Under the pieces are notes generated by a model that saw only the letters and a program-made list of their open reading frames with translations, was not told the DNA's origin and did no database searches. The translations under genes and the position numbers were made by a program. A DNA stretch of 64,000 nt from contig JAPYRG010000007.1 in the NCBI GenBank assembly GCA_029936965.1, positions 1 to 64,000 of the forward strand. Reading direction: 5' to 3'. The stretch's first letter is position 1. Each line of letters begins with the position of its first letter. Positions 17,537-29,153 of this stretch are shown here, in pieces. This stretch comes from Fidelibacterota bacterium. GTDB taxonomy: Bacteria; Fidelibacterota; Marinisomatia; Marinisomatales; TCS55.

Positions 17537-17893
17537 TTGATAAAATTAGTTATTTATATTAGTATGATATGTTTTGGAACCTGGGGATTATTAAGCTCAG
17601 TTTTTCCTGAAATTAGTACTGAGATTTTTTTAGGGATGATTTTTCCATGGGTGATCTTTTCATTTTCTGTATTAATAACTCAATTTATCCACATAAAATT
17701 TTCTTTAAATCTCACAAAATATTTTAGTATTGCTATAATTATGAAAATGATCCTTTATGGAATTATAATAGTAGCTGTTTTTACTTTTATATCTTTTAAT
17801 CCCACGCCATTTATTATTAGCTTTACAAGCTATTATTTAACGCTTCATTTAACGGAAGCTTTTATTGTAAGATCATTTATAGATAATAATTAA
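17537..17893 (+). CDS. AtpI-like membrane protein of the ATP synthase operon
   Basis: 118 residues with four predicted membrane helices and weak sequence features. The TTG at 17537 directly follows the preceding stop codon; ATG at 17564 is an alternative that would cut into the first helix. Its place immediately before the subunit a gene and its four-helix layout fit the ATP synthase protein I family. Assignment rests mainly on position and topology. Confidence 0.65.
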   Translation: MIKLVIYISMICFGTWGLLSSVFPEISTEIFLGMIFPWVIFSFSVLITQFIHIKFSLNLTKYFSIAIIMKMILYGIIIVAVFTFISFNPTPFIISFTSYYLTLHLTEAFIVRSFIDNN

Positions 17894-17911
17894 TTATATT
17901 TAAAAAATTAT

Positions 17912-18841
17912 ATGTTAGGTAGTTCTGGTGGAAATGAAGCACAAAGTGTGATGGAACAAGTTGGTGATAACATTATTCACCATGTTTCTAATTCAGATAT
18001 TCATCACCCTATTTTTCACTTACCACATTTATTTAATATAGATATGTCTGTAACTAAACATGTATTAATGCTATGGATGGTAGCTTTTTCTGTTTGTTTG
18101 TTTGTTATTTTACCTGTTCAACAATTTATTAAGCAGAAAAAATTGATTCCTGTTGGTTTGATGAATTTATTAGAATTTATTGTAACGTTTGTACGCGATA
18201 CAATTGTTAAGCCAAATGTTGGACAAAAATGGGTTAATAATTGGGCTCCACTTATCCTAACTTTCCTATTTTTTATTTTCTTTGCCAATGCAATTGGTAT
18301 GTTACCTATCTTTGATTTATTAGGGGTTATCAACAGGTTTGTTTTAGATGTACCTGTGGATGATAATCATAATTTTATAAATGGATTACTTCATGGAGGG
18401 TCCACCGCCACAGGAAATTTTAATGTAACTGCAGCTTTAGCAATAATAACTTTTTTTTCTATAATTATTGCTGGAGTTCGCGCCCATGGATTTATTGAAC
18501 ACTGGAAGAATCTTGTTCCACATGGACTTCCAGGTTTTGTATATGTTATTCTTATTCCTATTGAGATTATAGGAATGTTAGTAAAGCCTTTCGCTCTTAC
18601 TATGCGATTGGCTGCTAATATGACTGGAGGCCATATAGCGCTATTAGCGATTTTATCATTTATGGCTATTTTTGCTGATATGTTTCATAGTGTGTTTGCT
18701 GGTGTTGGTGTTGCCATTATTTCTGTTCCTATGGCTGCAGCAATTTCCGGTTTAGAAATAATTGTTGTAATTGTACAAGCGTATGTTTTTACGCTACTAT
18801 CGGCTGTGTTTATTGGCATGGCCATTAATGTTCATCATTAA
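17912..18841 (+). CDS. atpB: ATP synthase F0 subunit a
   Basis: 309 residues, longer than the E. coli protein because of a His-rich N-terminal segment (about 20-42). The essential Arg of the proton half-channels is in LTMRLAANMTGGHI. The C-terminal helix contains QAYVFTLLSAVFIGMA. It forms the stator channel beside the c-ring. First core gene of the order a-c-b-delta-alpha-gamma-beta-epsilon. Confidence 0.95.
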   Translation: MLGSSGGNEAQSVMEQVGDNIIHHVSNSDIHHPIFHLPHLFNIDMSVTKHVLMLWMVAFSVCLFVILPVQQFIKQKKLIPVGLMNLLEFIVTFVRDTIVKPNVGQKWVNNWAPLILTFLFFIFFANAIGMLPIFDLLGVINRFVLDVPVDDNHNFINGLLHGGSTATGNFNVTAALAIITFFSIIIAGVRAHGFIEHWKNLVPHGLPGFVYVILIPIEIIGMLVKPFALTMRLAANMTGGHIALLAILSFMAIFADMFHSVFAGVGVAIISVPMAAAISGLEIIVVIVQAYVFTLLSAVFIGMAINVHH

Positions 18842-18865
18842 CTAAAATGAAAGAGAGGTAAAATA

Positions 18866-19090
18866 ATGGAAGTTCTTCATTATTTTGGGGCCGCAATTGG
18901 TCTAGGTATAATTGTTGTAGGCGCTGGTCTAGGAATTGGTCGTTTTGCAGCAGCAGCAGCAGATGGAATTGCTAGACAACCAGAGGCGGCAGATAAAATT
19001 ACTGCTGCAGTAAATTTACCTTTATTCTTACTTGAAGGTGTTGCTATTCTAGCTGAAGTATTCATTCTGCTAATTGTTTTAATGAAATAA
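18866..19090 (+). CDS. atpE: ATP synthase F0 subunit c
   Basis: A 74-residue hairpin of two helices joined by the polar loop ARQPEA. The ion-carrying carboxylate is Glu57 (LLEG). The Gln and Glu-Ser/Thr pattern of sodium-binding c subunits is absent, so proton coupling is likely. A second glutamate, Glu64, lies two turns further along the same helix, which is unusual. A GAGAGG ribosome binding site precedes the ATG, fitting the need for many copies. Confidence 0.95.
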   Translation: MEVLHYFGAAIGLGIIVVGAGLGIGRFAAAAADGIARQPEAADKITAAVNLPLFLLEGVAILAEVFILLIVLMK

Positions 19091-19125
19091 TTAGATAGTC
19101 ATAATTAATAGTAAAGGAGCTTATT

Positions 19126-19629
19126 ATGGACAATCCACTAGTACAATTGGATCCAGGGTTATTTGTCTGGACTATTATTACTTTTTTAATACTTCTTGGA
19201 TTGCTGTCAAAGTTCGCTTGGAAACCATTATTACATGCATTAGAAAAAAGGGAGAATGAAATTGCACAATCCCTTGAAGATGCAGAGAAGGCTCGAAAAG
19301 AACTTGATCGACTTACATCTGAAGGGAATGAAATAATTGCAAAAGCTAGATCTGAAGCCCAAGCTATTGTTGGTGAAGGAAAAAAAGCTGCTGATCAATT
19401 AAAAGAAAGTACTTTACTTAAAGCAAAAGAAACGGCGGCAGCAAATTTGGATGATGCTAAAGAGCAGATTAAGATGGAAAAGGAAAAAGCAATTACTGAA
19501 ATAAAGGGAGAAGTAGTTGGGTTATCATTGTCTATAGCTGAGAAATTGGTTAAAAAGAATCTCAATGAAGAAGATAATAAATCATTAATTAATGAATCAT
19601 TAAAAAATATCAAAGGTTATGAAGCATAA
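19126..19629 (+). CDS. atpF: ATP synthase F0 subunit b
   Basis: 167 residues: one N-terminal membrane helix (about 10-30, FVWTIITFLILLGLLSKFAW) and a long charged helix that forms the peripheral stalk (EKRENEIAQSLEDAEKARKE). Only one b gene is present. AAAGGAGC precedes the ATG. It overlaps atpH by 11 bases. Confidence 0.95.
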   Translation: MDNPLVQLDPGLFVWTIITFLILLGLLSKFAWKPLLHALEKRENEIAQSLEDAEKARKELDRLTSEGNEIIAKARSEAQAIVGEGKKAADQLKESTLLKAKETAAANLDDAKEQIKMEKEKAITEIKGEVVGLSLSIAEKLVKKNLNEEDNKSLINESLKNIKGYEA

Positions 19630-20155
19630 GAAAAGGACTAAACATATTGCTTCTGTGGTTATGAAAATATCCAAAAAACAAAATGTAGTAAAAGATGTTC
19701 AAGAATCGATTAGTTTGATTACTCCATTATTAAAAAAAAATGCTCAATTGCGCGGTTTTCTTCAGTCAAAAAGATTCTCTGTGAATCAAAAAAGTGAATT
19801 AATTCATGCCGCTTTTAAGGACTTAGTTCATCCGATAATTCAAGAATTAATTATTATGAATGCCGACGATAATCCAATTATGTTTTTTCGTAATTTTTCA
19901 TTTTACTTTAATTCTTTGGTTAAGGATGAATTAAATATTGCAACAGTTACAGCTCACACAGCAGATGAGTTATCTAATGAAGAAAAAGATAATTTTCGAA
20001 CACAGATAGAAACAATTATTGGCAAAAATACTGAATTATCTACAGTAGTTGACGCTTCTCTTGTAGGAGGGTTAAAGCTAAGAATTGACAATATTTTTCT
20101 AGATGCTTCAATAAAAACAAAAATGGAAAATCTTAGGAAATATTTACTTCAATAA
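19619..20155 (+). CDS. atpH: ATP synthase F1 subunit delta
   Basis: 178 residues. The N-terminal helical domain (about 8-110) binds the top of F1, and the C-terminal segment with [22 protein letters not shown] is the family signature that contacts subunit b. Position between b and alpha and the normal length confirm it. Confidence 0.94.
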   Translation: MKHKKRTKHIASVVMKISKKQNVVKDVQESISLITPLLKKNAQLRGFLQSKRFSVNQKSELIHAAFKDLVHPIIQELIIMNADDNPIMFFRNFSFYFNSLVKDELNIATVTAHTADELSNEEKDNFRTQIETIIGKNTELSTVVDASLVGGLKLRIDNIFLDASIKTKMENLRKYLLQ

Positions 20156-20175
20156 TAATTTATTTAAGGGAAATT

Positions 20176-21699
20176 ATGGATATTAATACAGATAATATTA
20201 CGGCATTATTAAAAGAGCAAATTGCAAAGTTTGATGACGCAGTTGACGTCAGTGAAGTAGGGGAAATCATTTCAGTCGGGGATGGTGTTGCTAGAGTCTC
20301 TGGGCTGGAGAATGTGATGAGTTCAGAATTAGTTGAATTGCCTAATGATACGTTTGGAATGGCATTGAATTTAGAAGAAGACAATGTTGGCCTTGTATTA
20401 TTTGGTGATAGCAGTTTAGTTAAAGAAGGTGATTTAGCAAAACGAACTGGTCGAGTTGTAGAAGTTCCAGTTGGAGAGGCAATGGTAGGACGTGTAGTTG
20501 ATCCGTTAGGACAAGCAATGGATGGAAAAGGACCTATTAATTCAAAAGTCTCGCTCCCTATTGAAAGAAAAGCGCTAGGTGTTATGGCTCGTCAGCCAGT
20601 TAAAAAACCACTTCAGACAGGTATTAAGCCAATAGATAGCATGGTCCCTATTGGTCGAGGGCAAAGGGAGCTGATTATTGGCGATCGTCAAACGGGAAAA
20701 ACAGCAATAGCCGTAGACACCATAATTAACCAGAAATACACCCATGAGACTAATGATCCAGTTTATTGTATTTATGTAGCTATTGGGCAAAAGGCATCAA
20801 CCGTAGCATCTATTGTCTCTGAACTTGAGGAAGCAGGAGCAATGGATTATACAACAGTTGTTGCTGCAAATGCATCTGATGCTGCACCGCTGCAATTTAT
20901 TTCTCCTTATTCAGGTTGTGCTATGGGAGAATATTTTAGAGATAATGGCAAGCATGCGTTAATTATTTATGATGATTTATCCAAACAAGCTGTAGCGTAT
21001 CGTCAAATGTCCCTAGTCTTGCGTAGGCCTCCTGGTCGTGAGGCTTATCCTGGAGATGTTTTCTATCTTCATAGTAGGTTGCTTGAACGTGCTTCAAAAT
21101 TATCTGAAGAACTTGGAGGAGGTTCTCTTACAGCGCTTCCAATTATTGAAACACAAGAAGGAGATGTTGCTGCATATATTCCTACTAATGTTATATCTAT
21201 TACAGATGGACAGATTTACCTTGAAACTAATTTATTTAATTCAGGTGTCCGTCCAGCAATTGATGTAGGTTTATCTGTATCACGTGTTGGCGGTAATGCT
21301 CAAGTAAAAGCAATGAAAAGTATTGCTGGAACGCTAAGGTTAGATCTGGCACAATTTAGAGAGCTTGAAGCATTTGCAAAATTTGGATCTGATTTGGACA
21401 AAAGCACTCTTGCTCAGTTGACGCGTGGTGAACGTATGGTGGAGATATTAAAACAGAAGCAGTATTCACCTATGAATATTGATAAGCAAATAGCAATTAT
21501 ATTTGCAGGAACAAAAGGTCATTTAGATGATATTCCTTTAGATAAAGTTTCTGAATTTGAATCTGCTTTATTTGATTATTTAGATGCCAATAACTCTATA
21601 GAATTAGAAACATTAAGAACTGAAGGAGTCATGTCAGAAGAGGTGTCTGATATTTTGGATAAATCAATTAGTCAATTTAAAGATGGTTTTATAGCTTAA
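20176..21699 (+). CDS. atpA: ATP synthase F1 subunit alpha
   Basis: 507 residues with the Walker A motif GDRQTGKT, the alpha signature [19 protein letters not shown] and the crown domain in the first 95 residues. It provides the non-catalytic nucleotide sites of F1. Length and motifs are standard. Confidence 0.97.
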   Translation: MDINTDNITALLKEQIAKFDDAVDVSEVGEIISVGDGVARVSGLENVMSSELVELPNDTFGMALNLEEDNVGLVLFGDSSLVKEGDLAKRTGRVVEVPVGEAMVGRVVDPLGQAMDGKGPINSKVSLPIERKALGVMARQPVKKPLQTGIKPIDSMVPIGRGQRELIIGDRQTGKTAIAVDTIINQKYTHETNDPVYCIYVAIGQKASTVASIVSELEEAGAMDYTTVVAANASDAAPLQFISPYSGCAMGEYFRDNGKHALIIYDDLSKQAVAYRQMSLVLRRPPGREAYPGDVFYLHSRLLERASKLSEELGGGSLTALPIIETQEGDVAAYIPTNVISITDGQIYLETNLFNSGVRPAIDVGLSVSRVGGNAQVKAMKSIAGTLRLDLAQFRELEAFAKFGSDLDKSTLAQLTRGERMVEILKQKQYSPMNIDKQIAIIFAGTKGHLDDIPLDKVSEFESALFDYLDANNSIELETLRTEGVMSEEVSDILDKSISQFKDGFIA

Positions 21700-21706
21700 T
21701 ATTAAA

Positions 21707-23971
<2,265 letters not shown>

Positions 23972-23972
<1 letters not shown>

Positions 23973-24373
23973 TGGGTCATTTTACTTTAGATATAGTAAC
24001 TCCAACACAAAATCTGGATGTAATTGAAGTCAATTACGTTAGATGCCCTGGGATAGATGGTTCTTTTGGGATAATGGCCAATCATCAGGATGGTGTGTTT
24101 AGCCTTGATATTGGAGAAATTATGATACAAAGTGAATCCGATACTAAATTTTATTCAACAAGTGGTGGTTTTGCAGAAATCAATGAAAATGAAGTTTGTT
24201 TATTAGTTGAAACGATTGAATCTTCATCCGATATTGATATTTCAAGGGCTGAATCTGCATTGCAAAGGGTAAACGAACGTAAGACTAAAAGGAATGTAGA
24301 AGATGTTGATGAAGTTCGTATGGAAAGTTCGTTATCAAGAGCATTAAATCGATTGCGAGTTGCAAAAAGGTAA
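23972..24373 (+). CDS. atpC: ATP synthase F1 subunit epsilon
   Basis: 133 residues from the ATG that overlaps the atpD stop. The N-terminal beta-sandwich (GIDGSFGIMANHQDGVFSL) is complete and a C-terminal two-helix region (about 88-133) is present, so regulation by inhibitory up/down states is possible. Last gene of the ATP synthase operon; a terminator follows. Confidence 0.94.
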
Positions 24374-24394
24374 TTTGAGATTTAATTATAGATC

Positions 24395-24423
24395 AACCGC
24401 CCGTAAATTTGGGCGGTTTTTTT
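24395..24423 (+). terminator. Rho-independent terminator of the ATP synthase operon
   Basis: AACCGCCC (24395-24402) and GGGCGGTT (24411-24418) form a perfect 8-bp GC-rich stem with an 8-base loop, followed by seven T residues. It separates atpC from aspS. Confidence 0.93.
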
Positions 24424-24433
24424 ATTAATAACT

Positions 24434-26182
24434 ATGAATAGAAGAACGCATACATGTGGAGAATTAACATCTGCTAATATTAGTGAGAAAGTATCATTAA
24501 ATGGTTGGGTAAATGCTGTACGATTCCATGGTCAGGTTGTATTTGTAGATATTAGAGATCGATATGGTAAAACGCAGATTGTTTATAATCAAGAAAGTTT
24601 TAAGGGTGATTTTGAATTAGTTAAAAAATTATCTATGGAAGACGTCCTTTCAGTAATGGGCGTTGTTCAGAAAAGAGATAAAAATGCTATAAATCCAAAT
24701 ATAGCAACAGGCGATGTTGAAGTTGCTATATCTGATCATAAGATTTTGAATGAAGCAGCCCCTCTTCCTTTTATGATTACAGATCGTAATAGTGCTGAAG
24801 AAGATCTTCGATTAAAGTATCGGTTTCTAGAATTACGAACAAATGAATTACAGAATAATATAGAAGTTCGACATAGAACATATCAAGCAGTACGAACCTT
24901 TCTTTCAAATAATGACTTTTTAGAAGTTGAAACACCTGTGCTCATGAAATCCACGCCTGAAGGAGCACGAGATTATTTAGTTCCAAGTAGAATGCATAAT
25001 GGAAAATTTTATGCTTTACCACAATCCCCCCAGATGTATAAGCAGCTATTAATGATTTCTGGATTTGATAAATATTTTCAAATAGTAAAATGTTTTCGAG
25101 ATGAAGATTTAAGGGCTGATAGACAACCTGAATTTACCCAAATAGATATTGAAATGTCTTTTGTAGTGGAAGATGATGTAATGGGAAAATGCGAGGAATT
25201 AACTAGGTATATTTTTAAAAAAGTGCAAAATATTAATTTAGTGAAACCGTTTCCAAAGATGACTTATGATGACGCAATGTCAAAGTATGGTACAGATTGT
25301 CCAGATTTACGTTATGATTTATTATTAAATGATTTTAAATCATTTTCAGAAAAAAGCGAATTCAAAGCATTTAATTCAGTTGAATGCGTTAAGGGAATCA
25401 TTGTTCCAGGTGGTGCTAATTATTCTCGAAAAGAAATTGATAATTTTACAGAACATGTTAAGAGATATAGAGCCAAGGGTTTAGCATGGATGAAGGCTGA
25501 TGCAGGGAAATTAACTGGAGGGATATCCAAGTTTTTTAATGATGATTTACAAACTGAAATTAGAAAAAACCTTAATATGAATGATGGTGATATCCTTTTT
25601 ATTATTGGTGATGATAATAAAATAACTCAATTATCATTAGGAGCACTACGTGTTGCAATTGCTAGAAAAGAAGAGTATATAGAAACGAAAGAATTCAAGC
25701 CAGTATGGATAACAGATTTCCCTATGTTTGAGTACAGCCATGAAGACAAACGTTATCATTCTCTTCAACATCCTTTTACGCAACCAAAATCTGATGATTT
25801 GGAGAAGCTAAAAGTTTCACCAGAATCTATTCCTTCTAAACAATACGATTTAATAATTAATGGCTATGAGATAGCAGGCGGTTCAATTAGAATTCACAAT
25901 TCTAAACTACAAAAAACTATTTTTGATATACTTGGTATTGATAAATATGAAGCCAAAGAAAGGTTTGGTTTTTTCATAGATGCTCTTAAGTATGGGACGC
26001 CACCTCATGGTGGAATAGCCTTTGGGTTTGATAGGTTAGTTATGTTGCTTGCAGGTACAAATAATATCAGAGATGTTATTGCATTTCCCAAAACTACGTC
26101 CGCGATGTCATTAATGGATGGTGCGCCAAGCTCTGTTTCTAATGCTCAGTTAAAGGAATTGGGAATTCAAATTAAAAAATGA
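24434..26182 (+). CDS. aspS: Aspartate-tRNA ligase
   Basis: A class II aminoacyl-tRNA synthetase, 582 residues, of the bacterial type with a GAD insertion domain. An OB-fold anticodon domain occupies about 1-110. Motif 2 (CFRDEDLRADRQPEFTQIDI) and motif 3 (GIAFGFDRLVMLLAG) are intact. Whether it also charges tRNA-Asn cannot be told from the window. It starts 60 bases after atpC, just beyond that operon's terminator. Confidence 0.97.
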   Translation: MNRRTHTCGELTSANISEKVSLNGWVNAVRFHGQVVFVDIRDRYGKTQIVYNQESFKGDFELVKKLSMEDVLSVMGVVQKRDKNAINPNIATGDVEVAISDHKILNEAAPLPFMITDRNSAEEDLRLKYRFLELRTNELQNNIEVRHRTYQAVRTFLSNNDFLEVETPVLMKSTPEGARDYLVPSRMHNGKFYALPQSPQMYKQLLMISGFDKYFQIVKCFRDEDLRADRQPEFTQIDIEMSFVVEDDVMGKCEELTRYIFKKVQNINLVKPFPKMTYDDAMSKYGTDCPDLRYDLLLNDFKSFSEKSEFKAFNSVECVKGIIVPGGANYSRKEIDNFTEHVKRYRAKGLAWMKADAGKLTGGISKFFNDDLQTEIRKNLNMNDGDILFIIGDDNKITQLSLGALRVAIARKEEYIETKEFKPVWITDFPMFEYSHEDKRYHSLQHPFTQPKSDDLEKLKVSPESIPSKQYDLIINGYEIAGGSIRIHNSKLQKTIFDILGIDKYEAKERFGFFIDALKYGTPPHGGIAFGFDRLVMLLAGTNNIRDVIAFPKTTSAMSLMDGAPSSVSNAQLKELGIQIKK

Positions 26183-26222
26183 TTCCAATTCAATGCATCT
26201 ATAGTGATGCTTGACTTATAAT

Positions 26223-26444
26223 ATGACCTTTATTAATTATTATTCAATTATCCATTTTATAATTTGGTTTATTTACGGAAAATATTTTAAAAGAAAGTGG
26301 CCCTTATTTCTGTTTTTATCTGTTGGATGGGAAATAATTGAATTATTTATTCCATTTAACTTTGCAATTGAAACTACAATAAATAAGATAACTGATATAT
26401 TTATCAATATTATTGGATATTCTTTCGGTATATTGTTTAAATAA
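26223..26444 (+). CDS. Small membrane protein, VanZ-like
   Basis: 73 residues from the ATG at 26223, with two or three hydrophobic segments. The pattern WEIIELF followed by a polar stretch and TDIFINIIGYSFG resembles the second half of VanZ-like membrane proteins (Glu, then Asp, then Asn-x-x-Gly). The similarity is weak and the protein is shorter than usual. It lies between aspS and a nucleoside-phosphorylase-like gene. Function unknown. Confidence 0.5.
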   Translation: MTFINYYSIIHFIIWFIYGKYFKRKWPLFLFLSVGWEIIELFIPFNFAIETTINKITDIFINIIGYSFGILFK

Positions 26445-26453
26445 TTAATATTA

Positions 26454-27044
26454 ATGGTAGATAAAATTATTATTACAGCTTTGCAGGATGAGGCTAATCC
26501 AATTATAGAGTTTTATAATTTAATAAGAGATGTAAAGCAACCTGATTTAAAAGTTTATGCAAATAATAAATACAATCTTTTAGTAACAGGTGTAGGTAGA
26601 AAAAAAGTAATAGATACATTACCTATCTATTTAAATCGAATATATAACAGCAATAGTATATTAATAAATGTTGGTATAGCTGGAGGAAATCCTTCTTCTA
26701 CTAAAATAGGCAATATTTATTTTATAGAAAAATTAACTAGTGATTTTTTTAAGAAAGAATATGTGTTTCCCCTAACAGATAATATTATTATTCCTAAAAT
26801 TGGTTTAACAACTGTAGAAAAAAAAATTAATAAAAATAATAATAATATTTATAAAGAATTAGTAGATATGGAAGCAGCAGTAATTACTGATATAGCAATA
26901 AAGTATCTTGATTTATCTAAAATTAAGATACTAAAAATTGTTTCTGATCATATGAATATTATGGATTGGTCTAATTTAAATATCAGAAAATTGATACAAT
27001 CTAATATAGAATCAATTTCTTCTTTAATTAAACTAAATGAATGA
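26454..27044 (+). CDS. Nucleoside phosphorylase-like protein (PNP/MTAN superfamily)
   Basis: 196 residues. Superfamily features are visible: an N-terminal strand IIITALQDEANPI, GVGRKKV, NVGIAGGNP with the phosphate/ribose loop, VDMEAAVITDIA where Met-Glu bind the ribose, and VSDHMN with the base-contacting Asp. The protein is shorter than typical MTA/SAH nucleosidases or futalosine hydrolase (about 220-240), so some active-site loops may be missing. The substrate cannot be named. It converges with the next gene. Confidence 0.65.
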   Translation: MVDKIIITALQDEANPIIEFYNLIRDVKQPDLKVYANNKYNLLVTGVGRKKVIDTLPIYLNRIYNSNSILINVGIAGGNPSSTKIGNIYFIEKLTSDFFKKEYVFPLTDNIIIPKIGLTTVEKKINKNNNNIYKELVDMEAAVITDIAIKYLDLSKIKILKIVSDHMNIMDWSNLNIRKLIQSNIESISSLIKLNE

Positions 27045-27055
27045 TTTGTATTACT

Positions 27056-27931
27056 TCATTCAAAGAGAATTATTGCATTATTTAACAATTCTTTAGCTTT
27101 TTCTTGTTCAAAAAGATTTTCTGGCATTGCATCTGGTAATAATGATGGATCTCCATTTATAACAAATTCTAAATCTTCTTCAAATAGTTCGCGATTGCCT
27201 AGCTTAGTATGGTAGTACCGCGCTCTTAAAACTCTTGTTCCAAAAAAGTTTGGATTATCTAATAAAGATTGATCAAAATTCAACTTTGCCCTATTAAGAG
27301 GCACCCCGGGCAATCTAGAATAAAACATTCCAAAAAATCTTCTAGGACCACCATAATAGTAATCTTCATCAAATGTCGAAATCCGATGCATTGCTATCTC
27401 GAGGATTTCTCTTGAACCAATTCTATCAATAACTGGTTTATTAATTAAGAACTTTCCATGATTGATTGCCAACCAAAATAGAACCCCAATGGTTTCAATT
27501 GGTGCTTTCTTAATTGCTTCTAAAATTATATTATTATTGTCAAATTTTGTTGTATCTGAGAAAGCTTGATAAAATATTGAATTTTGGAAACCTTTAAGTG
27601 CAGATTCCGCACCCTTAACATATAAGGCATCACGCTTGGTTAAATCTGATTCAATGAAATATGCTTGAAAATAATATGCTTTACTGAGGGATGTTGCTAG
27701 ATTTAAATCTGTTTGATTTAGTTCGAAAGCCTTTTTATAAAATAATACTGCTAATTTTGCGCTTTTAGGATCAACTCTCTTTCCCCAATATGCATTTCCT
27801 TGATTGATAAGGGAACTCATATTCATTTTATTTGTATTTGAATTTGTAGTTAAATAACTGCAATTAATCAGTAAAATGACAAAAATGTATACTATATGTA
27901 AATTTTTCATTTTAACGGCTTTTTCTTTCAT
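27056..27931 (-). CDS. TatT-like lipoprotein (TRAP-transporter T-component family)
   Basis: 291 residues from the first ATG; a second ATG at 27910 gives a shorter signal and is equally possible. A hydrophobic segment ends in LLINC, a lipobox. The rest is helical, with TPR-like repeats near residues 50-90, then GGPRRFFGMFYSRLPG and a C-terminal pattern (NPNFFGTRVLRARYY; EKAKELL) that matches the TatT family, trimeric periplasmic proteins often linked to TRAP transporters. No TRAP permease genes lie nearby. Family assignment is by recalled pattern only. Confidence 0.6.
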   Translation of the reverse strand: MKEKAVKMKNLHIVYIFVILLINCSYLTTNSNTNKMNMSSLINQGNAYWGKRVDPKSAKLAVLFYKKAFELNQTDLNLATSLSKAYYFQAYFIESDLTKRDALYVKGAESALKGFQNSIFYQAFSDTTKFDNNNIILEAIKKAPIETIGVLFWLAINHGKFLINKPVIDRIGSREILEIAMHRISTFDEDYYYGGPRRFFGMFYSRLPGVPLNRAKLNFDQSLLDNPNFFGTRVLRARYYHTKLGNRELFEEDLEFVINGDPSLLPDAMPENLFEQEKAKELLNNAIILFE

Positions 27932-28009
27932 TAAAATTATTTATACAAGAGATTAATTAATAATGGATAATAATATTTATAACATAAATTAATATTTAAT
28001 TTTAAGAAG

Positions 28010-28963
28010 ATGGATAAGATAATAGATATTAGAGGTCTAGATTTAGTAATGCTATTTGGGCCAGCAGATTCTCATTTAAGAATGATAGAAGATATATTTG
28101 AAGTTAAAACTTTTATTAGGAATGACATTATCAATATTTCTGGTGATAAGAGTAAGATTGCTCTTGTAAATGAGATTATACATGAGATGAAACAAACTTT
28201 GGGTAGAAAAGGATCTCTTAATTTAAAAGATGTAAAACATTTAATTGAAATTATATCCGTTGATAATGGGCAAAATAATCAACTTCCTAAAGAAGTAATC
28301 CATTATGGAAGTAAAGGAGCTATTGTTGCCCGCTCAGAAGGTCAGCATACATATATTGATATAGTAAATAGCAATGATATAGTTTTATGTATTGGGCCAG
28401 CAGGAACTGGTAAAACATATATTGCCGTTGCATTTGCAATTGCTGCTCTTGAGAATAGTGAAGTTGATCGGATAGTATTATGTCGTCCTGCAGTTGAAGC
28501 TGGTGAAAGCTTGGGGTTTTTACCTGGCGATTTAAAAGAGAAGGTCGATCCATATCTTACCCCTCTTTATGATGCATTAGGAGATATTATGCCAAAACAA
28601 AAATTGAAAAAGGTGTTATCTGATGGAACAATTGAGATTATTCCTTTAGCATATATGAGAGGTAGAACATTAAATAATGCATTTATGATTTTAGATGAAG
28701 CTCAAAATGCAACTCCTATGCAAATGAAAATGTTTTTAACAAGGCTAGGTGTTAATTCAAAAGCAATTATTACAGGTGATATAACTCAAATTGATTTACC
28801 AATGAAAATGGATTCTGGCCTAATTCAAGTAGTAAAAATACTTAAAGGAATTGATGGCATTGGCTTTGTCAAGTTAACAGAGAGCGATGTTGTTAGACAT
28901 AAGTTGGTTAAAGATATTATTCTGGCTTATGATAAATCAATCATGGCAAAGTCAAAGAATTAA
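28010..28963 (+). CDS. PhoH-family ATPase (YbeZ-like)
   Basis: 317 residues. An N-terminal KH-like segment (about 10-70) precedes the P-loop domain with Walker A GPAGTGKT at 129-136 and Walker B LDEAQNATP. TGDITQIDLP is a family hallmark. YbeZ-type PhoH proteins act with the RNase YbeY in ribosome and RNA quality control; no ybeY is in the window. The 190 bases after it hold only tiny open frames. Confidence 0.9.
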   Translation: MDKIIDIRGLDLVMLFGPADSHLRMIEDIFEVKTFIRNDIINISGDKSKIALVNEIIHEMKQTLGRKGSLNLKDVKHLIEIISVDNGQNNQLPKEVIHYGSKGAIVARSEGQHTYIDIVNSNDIVLCIGPAGTGKTYIAVAFAIAALENSEVDRIVLCRPAVEAGESLGFLPGDLKEKVDPYLTPLYDALGDIMPKQKLKKVLSDGTIEIIPLAYMRGRTLNNAFMILDEAQNATPMQMKMFLTRLGVNSKAIITGDITQIDLPMKMDSGLIQVVKILKGIDGIGFVKLTESDVVRHKLVKDIILAYDKSIMAKSKN

Positions 28964-29153
28964 CTTAATAACTATGAAACCAATATATAAAAATACTAAT
29001 TTACTGGAGATTTCTTATGCTGGATTTCATAATTAAAATTTAATTAAATATTAAATGTTAATTATTATTTAGTTGTTTTTTTATATTTATGTTTAGTTCA
29101 CTTATGTCCTATCAACTTAGTCGAATACTTATCTCTATAATAAATAAAGATTA

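Noticed and set aside
18866-19090. Sodium-coupled ATP synthase
   Set aside because: The Gln in helix 1 and the Ser/Thr after the ion-site Glu, both needed for sodium binding, are absent (Ile and Gly instead).
28973-29069. Two tiny open frames (20 and 8 codons) after the phoH-like gene
   Set aside because: Both are short, AT-rich and only one has a GGAG before it; chance is the simpler explanation.
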